Positions 9,291-17,643 of a stretch of DNA of 64,000 nt are shown piece after piece. The notes under the pieces were generated by a model that saw nothing but the letters and a program-made list of their open reading frames with translations, was not told the DNA's origin and did no database searches. The stretch lies in the NCBI GenBank assembly GCA_900549485.1, contig UROG01000002.1, positions 1 to 64,000 of the forward strand. Direction: 5' to 3'. Each line of letters begins with the position of its first letter. Position 1 is the first letter of the stretch. This stretch comes from an uncultured Eubacteriales bacterium. GTDB taxonomy: Bacteria > Bacillota > Clostridia > Oscillospirales > Oscillospiraceae. Made by a program: the position numbers and the translations under genes.

Positions 9291-9383
9291 CTGAGCAGCG
9301 GCAAAATTTACATTTGCCGCTGCCCCTGTTTTGATTCATATTTAATTTTCACTCCGTTAAAACGGCGGGTATGTGCGCCGGAA

Positions 9384-9971
9384 TTATTTCCCGCTCTCCC
9401 AGACGAGAAGTCCGGCGCGGCGGAGCACGGTGTAGAGTGCAGGCCAGAGCACGGTAACAACAACGGTGGAAATAACGGCGTTTGTCAGCGTTGCCAGAGA
9501 GCCGATCTTTGCAAGCGCCGCCGCCATGTCCTGAGGGATGCCGAAGAGATAGGTCTTGTAGAAATAGCCGAAAAGCGGATCGAGCACCACATTGCAGGCA
9601 AGCGCGCAGGCAGATGAAATGAGCGCTATGCGCGTCTGTTTCTTGACGGACTCTTCCTTTTCAATGCTGAAAAGTCTGCGGCTCACAAGCCCCACGATAA
9701 GACCGATCACCAGCTTGAGAACAAAGGTTTTCGGTGCGCTTGTGACATAGCCGCTGAAAAGGTCGGCAACGGTCAGGCCGATCGCGCCCGCAGCGCCTCC
9801 CCAGCCCCCGCCCAGAAGCAATGCGCCCAGCACGACCACGGCGTTTCCGAGATGCACCGCCGTGCGCTCCGTCCCGACGGGAATATCAAAACGAAGAAAC
9901 TGAAAAACCACAAAGGCCAGCGCCGCGATCAGCGCGCCCTGTGTCAGACGAAGAATTTTTTTATGATTCAT
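9384..9971 (-). CDS. ECF transporter S component (PF07155-like)
   Basis: Integral membrane substrate-binding subunit of an energy-coupling-factor vitamin/precursor importer (195 aa, about six hydrophobic segments). The N-terminal LTQGALIAALAFVVFQFLRFDIP, the VHLGNAVVVLGALLLG block and the AGAIGLTVADLFSGY segment match the ECF-type riboflavin/thiamine-precursor S family. Substrate cannot be read from sequence. The ATG at 9971 is preceded by AGGAG and preferred over the ATG at 10001. No A or T subunit is nearby, so it would rely on a shared ECF module elsewhere. The leader can fold into two hairpins, one covering the ribosome binding site. Confidence 0.82.
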   Translation of the reverse strand: MNHKKILRLTQGALIAALAFVVFQFLRFDIPVGTERTAVHLGNAVVVLGALLLGGGWGGAAGAIGLTVADLFSGYVTSAPKTFVLKLVIGLIVGLVSRRLFSIEKEESVKKQTRIALISSACALACNVVLDPLFGYFYKTYLFGIPQDMAAALAKIGSLATLTNAVISTVVVTVLWPALYTVLRRAGLLVWESGK

Positions 9972-9975
9972 GTGA

Positions 9976-10064
9976 AGTATCTCCTGCTTTTGGAATGGCA
10001 TTAAGATACTCCCTTTTCTGGTTATTTCAAATATCCAGATTCGTTATTTTTTATATAACCAGAA
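9976..10064 (-). promoter_or_regulatory. Possible regulatory leader of the ECF transporter gene
   Basis: On the minus strand, an upstream hairpin pairs TTCTGGTTAT (10055-10064) with its exact complement (10016-10025). A second pairs AGTATCT (10004-10010) with AGATACT (9976-9982), whose first bases are part of the AGGAG ribosome binding site of the gene starting at 9971. This is the layout of a translational riboswitch. I do not recognise a known TPP, FMN or preQ1 consensus. Confidence 0.4.
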
Positions 10065-10085
10065 GGGCTTGTACCAAAGCTCAGA

Positions 10086-10129
10086 ACCGCCGGCTGAACG
10101 TCTCAGACCGGCGGTATTGTTTTTTCGGT
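10086..10129. terminator. Strong hairpin between the YbjN-like gene and the ECF gene
   Basis: ACCGCCGG (10086-10093) pairs with CCGGCGGT (10108-10115), extended by CTGA/TCAG inside. A T-run (ATTGTTTTTT) follows on the plus strand. Both flanking genes run leftward, so as a terminator of the YbjN-like operon it would be imperfect on that strand. Confidence 0.5.
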
Positions 10130-10161
10130 TCCTCGGGACGCTTGCGCTTTTCGGAAGGGGG

Positions 10162-10890
10162 TCAGACTCCGTCGTCGTTCAGGTCGGCGACGAGAGCGTC
10201 CGTTTTTTTCAGGATATCGCTGAGTTCTTTTATTTTGTACTTCCCCACGCAATGCTTCAATATCTCGGCATAATTGGAAGCTGCCGTGTGCTGTACCGCT
10301 AAAAAGACCTGCTCCAGCTCATCCATGTACACCCCGTGAGCGATAGGGAAGCTGCACCGGTATGATACCTCTCCGTCGCTTTCATCATAATGAAACGCGC
10401 CAAAGCGTTTATCATAGTTTATTTTCACTATCGCCTCGCAGAGAAGATACTCGTATGTTTTATCCGCTGTGATCGGGAGAACGGCGTCAATGCGGCAAAC
10501 CCGCGGCGACGCCTCAACACATACCTTCATAGTCAGGCTGCATTTTTGAAGGCTGAACTCCAACTGATACATCACAAGCTCCGGCCTTGAAATGACTTTG
10601 CTGTAATGCCAGCTGTGCTGATCAAAGAAAGCCGCGACCGCGTCCGACGCCGATTCCATAAAGTCCTGCGAATCTTCACGGGGATTGACATCGGTTAAGA
10701 ATCCCAATGACCCTGCAATTTCTTCTGCAAAACATTCGGCTACTGCGTCCTCCACCTGTTCTCCCGTAGCATAATCGCCCAGCTGCACCTCTTTTGCTTC
10801 AATCCGCCGTATCACGGAATCCGTTTTATCGCTGCGTTCTTCGCCGTTTTTAAGCTGCTTGATCAAATCTCCTGTTTTTTCAACAGCCAT
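10162..10890 (-). CDS. YbjN-like protein
   Basis: Soluble protein of 242 aa. The C-terminal half (about residues 90-225), including the SYRCSFPIAHG...MDELEQVFLAVQHTAASNYAEIL region, resembles YbjN/type III chaperone-like domains, known as small stress or signalling adaptors. The N-terminal 60 residues are charged and probably helical (KQLKNGEERSDKTDSVIRRIEA). It lies 84 bases downstream of the lipoprotein gene in the same direction and may share its promoter. GAGGAG precedes the ATG. The family call rests on pattern similarity alone. Confidence 0.55.
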   Translation of the reverse strand: MAVEKTGDLIKQLKNGEERSDKTDSVIRRIEAKEVQLGDYATGEQVEDAVAECFAEEIAGSLGFLTDVNPREDSQDFMESASDAVAAFFDQHSWHYSKVISRPELVMYQLEFSLQKCSLTMKVCVEASPRVCRIDAVLPITADKTYEYLLCEAIVKINYDKRFGAFHYDESDGEVSYRCSFPIAHGVYMDELEQVFLAVQHTAASNYAEILKHCVGKYKIKELSDILKKTDALVADLNDDGV

Positions 10891-10974
10891 TTTGATTCTC
10901 CTCTTTTTATTAATCTTTTTTTAAGCTTATTCTTGTTTTTTCATATATGGCAATATATAATATAAAAGTATTTT

Positions 10975-11481
10975 TCACCAGCCTCTTGCCGCACGCGTCC
11001 TGTCGCTGCTGATCTTTGCGCTCCATTTGTTCACCACATATGTCGTGGGCATCCATGCGATGGTTCCTTCGGACTCTTTGTCGTTCATCATAAGCTCAAC
11101 GAGAGAATAGTCCTTGTACCTGGCATAGACCTTTACCTTGCATCCGTCCTTCGCGTACCAGCGGACATCTCCGTCAGGCTCGGTGTAAAGCTTCTGCCCT
11201 CTTGCCGTGCCGCGCTGTGCCTGAACATACTTGATGCAGATGTCATCAAGGTCGTTCATGTCCTCAAAATTGGGAAGCATTATGTCTGGGTCGAACTGGT
11301 AGATGCGGTAAATAAGGTCGTCATAGATTTCCTGAAGCTTCTGGGCGTCCTTTTCCTGACGCGACACGCCCTCAAATTTTTCGGAGCCGCTCTGGTGATC
11401 TGCGCAAGCGGTTATGCCGATCGCAGAAAAGACGCAGACGGCTGCCAGGACAAGTGCGGTAAATCTTGTAAGCTTTTCCAT
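10975..11481 (-). CDS. Lipoprotein with SH3-like domain
   Basis: 168 aa with a clear lipoprotein signal: MEKLTRF, a hydrophobic stretch, and lipobox ITAC with the acylated cysteine near residue 26, so it should be anchored on the outer face of the membrane. The C-terminal half (YTEPDGDVRWYAKDGCKVKV ... ESEGTIAWMPTTYV) looks like an SH3-type beta-barrel. AGGAG precedes the ATG. The gene is divergent from the 537-aa protein at 11620 and shares an upstream motif with the PP2C gene at 18342, which suggests it belongs to the kinase-TIR cluster. Confidence 0.6.
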   Translation of the reverse strand: MEKLTRFTALVLAAVCVFSAIGITACADHQSGSEKFEGVSRQEKDAQKLQEIYDDLIYRIYQFDPDIMLPNFEDMNDLDDICIKYVQAQRGTARGQKLYTEPDGDVRWYAKDGCKVKVYARYKDYSLVELMMNDKESEGTIAWMPTTYVVNKWSAKISSDRTRAARGW

Positions 11482-11523
11482 ATTGATTTCTCCTTATTTT
11501 GAATGTTTGCTCCTGATGATCCG

Positions 11524-11565
11524 AATATACACCGTATCTGAAAGGAGAAGTTTTTAGGTTTTTCG
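11524..11565 (-). promoter_or_regulatory. Upstream element shared by the lipoprotein and PP2C genes
   Basis: Minus strand: AAAAACCTAAAAA (within 11551-11565) followed 21 nt later by TATATT (11524-11529), about 43 nt from the lipoprotein start. The PP2C gene carries AAAACCTAAAAA, 20 nt, TATATT (18391-18430). The shared unusual -35 region suggests co-regulation or an alternative sigma factor; that part is inference. Confidence 0.45.
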
Positions 11566-11576
11566 TTCGCGCCGCC

Positions 11577-11598
11577 GTCAGCATACCCGTCAGCATAC
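11577..11598 (+). repeat. Direct repeat GTCAGCATAC upstream of the 537-aa gene
   Basis: GTCAGCATAC occurs at 11577-11586 and 11589-11598, a 12-bp phase of about one helical turn, ending 21 bases before the start codon at 11620. It could be a binding site for a regulator; a TATATAA sequence follows directly. Confidence 0.45.
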
Positions 11599-11619
11599 TA
11601 TATAAAGGAGTGCCGGTCT

Positions 11620-13233
11620 ATGGAATACACGGAACTTATATGGGACAGATATCTTGACTCTTTTGACAGCGAGCTTGCGCAGCTGTGGGATCTTATAGGC
11701 AGCAATCTGCTGAAAGCGGCTCCTTCCGCACGTGTCGCGGTCCTTAAAAAGACTGTCGTCGATTTCTCCTATTCCAGCCGCTTTATGCTCATGCGTCTTC
11801 TTCAGGCGCGTGCCGGCAGCGACGGCGGGTTTGAATACGTCGGCGAAGGCATACGCTGCTCCTTTACGGACATAAGCGCCGACCATGCCTCTTCCATGAG
11901 CGCGGAGGAAAGCGAAGCGTATGAGCGTGTGCTTGCGGACATCGCCCTGAGATATGAGCAGGACGCGGAATACAGCCGCCATCTGATAACAAAGGCGTGG
12001 CACACCCCGGAAAGCTATGAGAAAAAGCTGGAGAAAACGGCAGGCGCTGCAAAGGCAAAAAGGCTTGCCGAGGAAATGTACCGGACAAGGCTCACCAGGC
12101 AGGAGGCTTTTGATCTCGGCCATGTTCTCGGCTTCACGCTCAACGAGATGCAGCAGTTTCTCCTGCGCGTTTTCGACACCGGCGAGTGCATGCGCTTCAC
12201 GCGCTCCGAGGATATAATAGAGGCTTATGCCTTTTTGACGGGCGCCGATCTCGAAACCGCGGAAAGGCTGAAAACGGAGTACGGTAAACGCTCCGTCGGT
12301 GTCAAAAAAGACTTATCTGTCAGAATGGAAGGCTGGACGGCGCTTGCTCCCGCCGTACTCGGCAGCGGCGCGGCGGAATGGATGCACCATCCCGACGACA
12401 GGGACGAGCGCTTTATGGCGTGGCTGCTCAAAAACGCGCCGCACTTGGATATACCATCCCGTTCCGCGCAGACGCTCTACCGCAATCTGCTTGCGTTTGT
12501 GTGCAGATTTTCCGACGATACATACATGGGCGAAGACTCCTCCGATCTGTCGCAGCTGATGAAGCTTATTGACGACGAACCGAGCGAGCAGGCGCGTGAA
12601 CTGATCCCGGACGACAGGATGCTTCTTGACAAAAAGTTTTCGGACGCGCTGCTCGGGACGGTCGTTGAATGCCGCAACCGCTATCTCGGCTCGTTCGCCG
12701 TTTCCGCCAATAAGAATATGGAGCTTTCCTCTGCGGACGCAACGAAGGATTTCAAAGAACACGTATACAATATCCTTCTCGGCAGAGACGAGGTTGAAAA
12801 GAGCGATATGCTGTATCTGCTGTGGATAGCGTCGGGGCTTTGCTGGTGCTTTGAAGCGGCGGATGAAAACCTGACCTTTGAGCATCTGTGTGATTTTCAG
12901 CGCGTATGCGAGGAATTTCTCAGGGCGGCAAACCTGCCGGAGCTGTATTATCCGCACATAATGGAGACGAGCATTTTCCTGTCCATAGTCTCAAGCACCG
13001 CCGAATACGACCCTTCCGAGACCTACGCGATGCTGTGCGAGGAAATAAAGAATCCGAGAAAAGCGCCGAAGCCCAACAGAAAGCACAGCGAGAAAGAACA
13101 GCTTGCGATCGTAAGGGATTGGATCGCACGGAAAAAGACAATAAGTCTCGGCGATTTTGCCGCGGAATACGAGGTAAGCCCCAAATCCGTTTCCCTGTGG
13201 CAGAAAAGATTCCGGGATAAAGGAATGCTTTGA
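11620..13233 (+). CDS. Unknown protein with C-terminal helix-turn-helix
   Basis: 537 aa, not recognised. It is mostly alpha-helical and charged, with no signal peptide or membrane segment. The last 45 residues (LAIVRDWIARKKTISLGDFAAEYEVSPKSVSLWQKRFRDKG) look like a helix-turn-helix DNA-binding domain, so the long N-terminal part may be a regulatory or partner-binding domain. AAAGGAG precedes the ATG. It ends 17 bases before the ATG of the kinase-TIR gene (or overlaps its alternative TTG start), so the two are almost certainly co-transcribed. Likely a cytoplasmic partner or transcriptional output of the kinase-TIR protein. Confidence 0.7.
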   Translation: MEYTELIWDRYLDSFDSELAQLWDLIGSNLLKAAPSARVAVLKKTVVDFSYSSRFMLMRLLQARAGSDGGFEYVGEGIRCSFTDISADHASSMSAEESEAYERVLADIALRYEQDAEYSRHLITKAWHTPESYEKKLEKTAGAAKAKRLAEEMYRTRLTRQEAFDLGHVLGFTLNEMQQFLLRVFDTGECMRFTRSEDIIEAYAFLTGADLETAERLKTEYGKRSVGVKKDLSVRMEGWTALAPAVLGSGAAEWMHHPDDRDERFMAWLLKNAPHLDIPSRSAQTLYRNLLAFVCRFSDDTYMGEDSSDLSQLMKLIDDEPSEQARELIPDDRMLLDKKFSDALLGTVVECRNRYLGSFAVSANKNMELSSADATKDFKEHVYNILLGRDEVEKSDMLYLLWIASGLCWCFEAADENLTFEHLCDFQRVCEEFLRAANLPELYYPHIMETSIFLSIVSSTAEYDPSETYAMLCEEIKNPRKAPKPNRKHSEKEQLAIVRDWIARKKTISLGDFAAEYEVSPKSVSLWQKRFRDKGML

Positions 13234-13250
13234 AGCGTGAGGGCAGAGAA

Positions 13251-16200
13251 ATGAGAGATACAAGACATCCGCTTCCGCCCGGTACAAAAATAGGCTTTGA
13301 AAGCGGAAGCGTATATGAAATATCCGGAGAGCCGATAGGCTTCGGCGGGGGCAGTATTATTTATCCCGCCGTCAGATACGCAAAAGCCGGTGAAACGGCG
13401 GTAAGCGACGGGTTTGACTACGTTCTCAAGGAGTGCTTTCCCGTCTGCGCCGCACACGGCTTTACCCGCCGCGGCGACGGAGAGATCGTACCCGAGACGG
13501 AGAGTGCGGAAGCGGAAGAATACCTGCGCCTTTGCAAGACGATGCAGCTGCGCGAGGAGGCGATAAGCAAAAGCCTTTACAGAACCGCGATACACGCCCT
13601 GCCCATCAAGGAATCCGCGCAGCGTGAGGAATGTGTTCTGCCCGGGCGGGACGGGTGCGTCATCGGCAACGTTTTCACCGTAATGGATTCTCTTTCCCTC
13701 AAGGGTACGGCGCTTTCCTCCTGCGTCAGAAACCGCATGATGCTCCCTCTGCGCCAATGCTTTTCCGTCGTGCGGCAGCTTCTGTACGCGCTGAAGGAGA
13801 TTCACGGCGCCGGCTTTCTGCATCTTGACGTCCAGACCGGCAACATTTTTATACAAGGCTCGCTCACGGAAGGCGAAAGCATCCTCACGCTGATAGATTT
13901 CGGCTGCGCAAGGCCGCTGACGGACGGGCATACGGACATGATATCCGACCGCATCGTTTTCGCCACGCAGGGCTTTGCCGCGCCCGAGATACTTCTGCAC
14001 AACGACGGCACGCTCGTACTCACTCCGGCGGCGGATATATACTCCGCAGGCTGTGTTCTCCTCAACCTGCTGACCGGGAAAAGATATACCTCCTCCGAGC
14101 TTATTTCCAACCGCAGCGGCAGATATATCGACGCGATGAAGCTATACCGCATCAACTGCCCGCGCCACCTGACGGACATGCTCCAGCGCATAATAGCAAA
14201 GGCGCTGGAAAACGAACCGTCGGAGAGATACAGCTCCGCGGATGAAATGCTCGAGGACGTCGAGGCTTTCCTGAATGCTCTGCCCCTTACGGTCACTCCC
14301 CTTTCAGGCGTCTCTTTCAGCGCCTTCATCTCATACCGGCACGGCGATATTGACAGCCGCGCCGCGCTTGAAGTGCAGAAGCAGCTTGAGCGCTTCCGCG
14401 CCCCGAAAGACATTTCCGCCGTGCGCAGACCGTTCAGGCGCTGCTATGTGGACGAGGGCGAGCTTTCAAGCGGCTATGACTATGCAAAGCAGCTCAGGGA
14501 AGTGCTCAGAAACTCGGAATGGCTCATTGTCATCTGCTCTCCCGGCACGGGCGGCTCCCATTGGGTCAATGAGGAGATCGGAATTTTTCTTGAATATCAC
14601 GACCGCTCTCGCGTTCTGGCGCTTCTCACCGGCGGAGAACCGGAGCAGTCCTTCCCGCCGCGGCTTCTTGAGGAAGCGCCGGGCGGCGATCTGCTTATCG
14701 CGGCGGACGCAAGGGGCAAAACGCTTGAAGAGGTGCTTGGCAGGATAAGGGGCGATGCGCTTCTGAAGCTTGCCGCGCCCATGCTCTCCACTACCTTTGA
14801 TTCCCTGCGGCAGCGGGAAAAAGTATACCGGCTGCGCCGTGCCGCCGGCGCCGCCGTCGTCATGGCGGTCATCGCGTCCGCTTTCGGCGTATACGCCGCC
14901 GACAGAGCCTCCACCATTGCCGAACAGGCGGAGCGCATAGAGGAAGAGTATAAAGCCGCGCTGCTCAACGAGTCGATGTTTCTCACCGAACAGGCAAGCA
15001 AGCGCCTTGAGGCGGACGACACAACGGGCGCGATAGAGCTTGCTCTGCGTGCGCTGCCCTCCGAAGCGCAGGACAGACCCGTGCTTGCCGATGCGGAAAA
15101 GCTCCTTGCAGACGCAGTCGGTGCATATGTGATGCCCGGATATGAAAGCCCATTCAAGGCAGTGAAACGCTTTTCCGCGGGAAATGTATATAAAATGTTC
15201 GCCTGCGGCGACGGAAAGCATATTCTCACGCTTGAAGACGAATACAAGCGCGTCTGTGTAAGAGATATTGATTTCAGACTCATTGATTCAGTGTATTTTC
15301 CGGATGGTATCAGTTCGCTTGATTTTTCCCCTGAGCGGCTTATTCCGGACAGACCGGAGATGCTGATATCAAGCTATTCTAAGCTTTGCCGCTGGAACTA
15401 TGATTCGGGTGAGCTGACGCTGCTGAGCGATAAATATATACGCGAGCTTCTTCTTTCGCCCGACGGCAGCTATGCCGCGGTAACTTACACCGAGTATGAC
15501 GAGTCGTTTAATGCGGCTTTTTGCATCGCGCTGATGGACACCCGCACAGGCGAAATATCAAAGAGCTGTCTGCTTGACGATAATTTCCCCGAATTTGAGC
15601 GCACCGAAGATCTGCTCATTTTCGACCCGGATGAAAAGGGACTTTTTTTCTCGCTTTCGGATTCCCTCCCGGCTTTTCAGGAAAGCGCGCTCAGCAATAT
15701 CTTTTATCTTGACCTCTCCTCCGGCGCCGTCAGCGAAGTTGTCGCCGTGCCTGATTATGTCCGTGCGATAAAGGTGATCGATAATTATCTTGTCGGTTGC
15801 AGCTCATATGATTTGACAGCGCACATCGGCGATGACATCATCAATGATTCAAGAGCGGCAAATCTGTTCATATTCGATCTGGAAAAGGGCGAAACCCTCT
15901 GCTGCTTTGAAGTGGAAAGGTTCGGCGTGGGCTATGACTGCCGCATAGAAGCGGTAGACTTTGACGACGAAAACGTGCGCACAAAGGCGGCGGCTTTTGT
16001 ATTTGCCGATTTCTGCGAGCTGCTTGATCTCAATACCGGTGAAAAGCTGCGCAAATATGATTTCGGCTCACCCGTGATTTTAAGCAGAATTTCCGAAAAC
16101 GGCGTATACGCCATTCTCCGCAGCGGCTGTATGACATCGTTTGACTTCTCAAGAAAGACAGTTCCCGCCATAACGAAATACTTCCTGCCGGAGCTTGAGG

Positions 16201-17537
16201 ATGCTTGTATTCCTGCCGACGGCGGACATGTTTTTGTCCGCACGGTGGATGCCGTTGTAAAATATGAGTTCGGCAGCTATGATGAAAATTTTACCGGGCT
16301 TGCAATGTCTTCCGACACCTGCGGGAACATAATAAATTACATGTATGAATCCGGCGGCGTACTGAGCCGCTTCGTGCTTCTTGACGGCGACAGGCTCTAT
16401 GTGAGCGATACACGCGAAAATACCTGCGCCGGCATAACGCTCCCATCCGCCGGAAGCGGCGCTGACGGATATTCCGATACGGAAATTTCTCTTTCAGGCT
16501 CCTCCCCCGACGGTGAGTATTTCTATCTCCGCTCAGCTCCGCGCTACTATTCATATGAGTTTGAGTATAACCCCGGCGAGTTCGGATGTTATATAGTGTC
16601 CCTGCGTGACGAAAGCGCGGTTTTGTCGGAGGAACCGATATACTCGGACAATAGCCTGCGCGTAGAGGACGCGGCTTTCTTCGACGGCAGGATGTACTAT
16701 GCCGCGTCAGAGGAAGGCGGCGGAATACGCCTTTGCTCATGGATACCGGGGAGCGCCGATGTGTCGGCCGCAGCCGTATATGACTGCCCCGACGGCTGCT
16801 CGTTCGTTCCGTCCTCACTCGGCGTTACGGACAAATACATCCGCTTCGCGCTGAAAAGCGATTCGGGAGAGGACTATATTTTTGCTGCTTTCGACAGGAG
16901 CGGAAACCGCTTTCTCTCCGTCTCCGGCGCGTTTCCGGATACCGGCGCGGCATCGACGCATGAGGTGCTGTGGGATACATATATCTGGGATATCGAGCGC
17001 GGCGAAGCCATGTACCTGCTCTGCACCACGGCTGACGACGGCTCGAACGCACTTTCGCTGTGCATACGCGGCGCCGACGGCAGCAGTATCAGCGTTGATC
17101 ACTTGTCCGCTTATCTCGATGCCGCGCCCAATAAATACGATCTGTACAGGCTCGTGCTTTCCCCTCTCGGGCGGCTGTTTGCCGTCGATGACGGCGGTAT
17201 CACCGAATACTCCCGCAGCGGCGAGGTCCTCAACCGCATCGAATCGAGCGGGCGTTTCGGCTCCTATCTGCTGCATGAATATTTTAATTGCAGCTTCATC
17301 GGCGATGAGCTGATGGTCGTCTCCGTCTACCCCGTGACCGCCGTTATCGATCTTGGCGGCGGTGCGGCGTCAGAAGCGGTATTGGGCAATTGCGTGGGCT
17401 TCGATGAGCTCAGCGACAGCTTTATCGTATTTGCCCAACAATACGACAATGACAATAGCTGCCGCCCCGTACTCGGCAGTTTTCACCGCTACTCCGTGCA
17501 GGAGCTTATAGAAATGGGCAGAGCCGTCATAGGCTGA
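13251..17537 (+). CDS. Ser/Thr kinase-TIR-membrane-propeller protein
   Basis: 1428 aa multidomain protein. Residues 20-335: Hanks-type protein kinase with a glycine-rich loop (IGFGGGS, from residue 29), a lysine at about 60, catalytic HLDVQTGN (Asp near 193), DFG near 216 and APEILL. Residues 355-500: TIR domain beginning SAFISYRHGD, with the WVNEE segment (Glu near 441/442) where NAD-cleaving TIRs carry the catalytic glutamate. Residues 529-550: one membrane helix, then a coiled-coil/helical repeat (TTGAIELALRALP). The remaining 800 residues are repetitive beta strands compatible with a propeller. I chose the ATG at 13251 (GAGGG 7 bases upstream) over the TTG at 13230. With the N-terminus inside, the propeller would be outside the cell. 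Confidence 0.8.
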   Translation: MRDTRHPLPPGTKIGFESGSVYEISGEPIGFGGGSIIYPAVRYAKAGETAVSDGFDYVLKECFPVCAAHGFTRRGDGEIVPETESAEAEEYLRLCKTMQLREEAISKSLYRTAIHALPIKESAQREECVLPGRDGCVIGNVFTVMDSLSLKGTALSSCVRNRMMLPLRQCFSVVRQLLYALKEIHGAGFLHLDVQTGNIFIQGSLTEGESILTLIDFGCARPLTDGHTDMISDRIVFATQGFAAPEILLHNDGTLVLTPAADIYSAGCVLLNLLTGKRYTSSELISNRSGRYIDAMKLYRINCPRHLTDMLQRIIAKALENEPSERYSSADEMLEDVEAFLNALPLTVTPLSGVSFSAFISYRHGDIDSRAALEVQKQLERFRAPKDISAVRRPFRRCYVDEGELSSGYDYAKQLREVLRNSEWLIVICSPGTGGSHWVNEEIGIFLEYHDRSRVLALLTGGEPEQSFPPRLLEEAPGGDLLIAADARGKTLEEVLGRIRGDALLKLAAPMLSTTFDSLRQREKVYRLRRAAGAAVVMAVIASAFGVYAADRASTIAEQAERIEEEYKAALLNESMFLTEQASKRLEADDTTGAIELALRALPSEAQDRPVLADAEKLLADAVGAYVMPGYESPFKAVKRFSAGNVYKMFACGDGKHILTLEDEYKRVCVRDIDFRLIDSVYFPDGISSLDFSPERLIPDRPEMLISSYSKLCRWNYDSGELTLLSDKYIRELLLSPDGSYAAVTYTEYDESFNAAFCIALMDTRTGEISKSCLLDDNFPEFERTEDLLIFDPDEKGLFFSLSDSLPAFQESALSNIFYLDLSSGAVSEVVAVPDYVRAIKVIDNYLVGCSSYDLTAHIGDDIINDSRAANLFIFDLEKGETLCCFEVERFGVGYDCRIEAVDFDDENVRTKAAAFVFADFCELLDLNTGEKLRKYDFGSPVILSRISENGVYAILRSGCMTSFDFSRKTVPAITKYFLPELEDACIPADGGHVFVRTVDAVVKYEFGSYDENFTGLAMSSDTCGNIINYMYESGGVLSRFVLLDGDRLYVSDTRENTCAGITLPSAGSGADGYSDTEISLSGSSPDGEYFYLRSAPRYYSYEFEYNPGEFGCYIVSLRDESAVLSEEPIYSDNSLRVEDAAFFDGRMYYAASEEGGGIRLCSWIPGSADVSAAAVYDCPDGCSFVPSSLGVTDKYIRFALKSDSGEDYIFAAFDRSGNRFLSVSGAFPDTGAASTHEVLWDTYIWDIERGEAMYLLCTTADDGSNALSLCIRGADGSSISVDHLSAYLDAAPNKYDLYRLVLSPLGRLFAVDDGGITEYSRSGEVLNRIESSGRFGSYLLHEYFNCSFIGDELMVVSVYPVTAVIDLGGGAASEAVLGNCVGFDELSDSFIVFAQQYDNDNSCRPVLGSFHRYSVQELIEMGRAVIG

Positions 17538-17546
17538 ACGATGCAG

Positions 17547-17637
17547 CTTGTCAAAGAATCTCTGCGAGGCTTTTTTTGACAGTTTCAGCCGTGAATATCC
17601 GGTAAAAGTGCCGGATATTCACGGTTTTAGGTTTTTG
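17547..17637. terminator. Bidirectional terminator between the kinase-TIR and PP2C genes
   Basis: Two hairpins. TGTCAAA near 17550 pairs with TTTGACA near 17575-17581 across GCGAGGC. CGTGAATATCCGG (17590-17602) pairs perfectly with CCGGATATTCACG (17611-17623). T-rich tracts follow on the plus strand. The pair of stems repeats the two palindromes at 9215-9290 in reversed order. Confidence 0.7.
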
Positions 17638-17643
17638 TATGGC

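Noticed and set aside
10016..10064. preQ1 riboswitch in the ECF leader
   Set aside because: The A-rich tail and the CTA-type core of preQ1 aptamers are not matched; only a long inverted repeat is visible.
10090..10110. CTGAGA in the region upstream of the ECF gene, reminiscent of a thiamine (THI) box
   Set aside because: The other fixed parts of a TPP riboswitch (GGGGTGC and the ACCTGAT-type segment) are absent; CTGAGA lies within a simple hairpin.
13230..13250. TTG start of the kinase-TIR gene overlapping the previous stop
   Set aside because: The ATG at 13251 has GAGGG at better spacing; the TTG remains a possible but less likely start.
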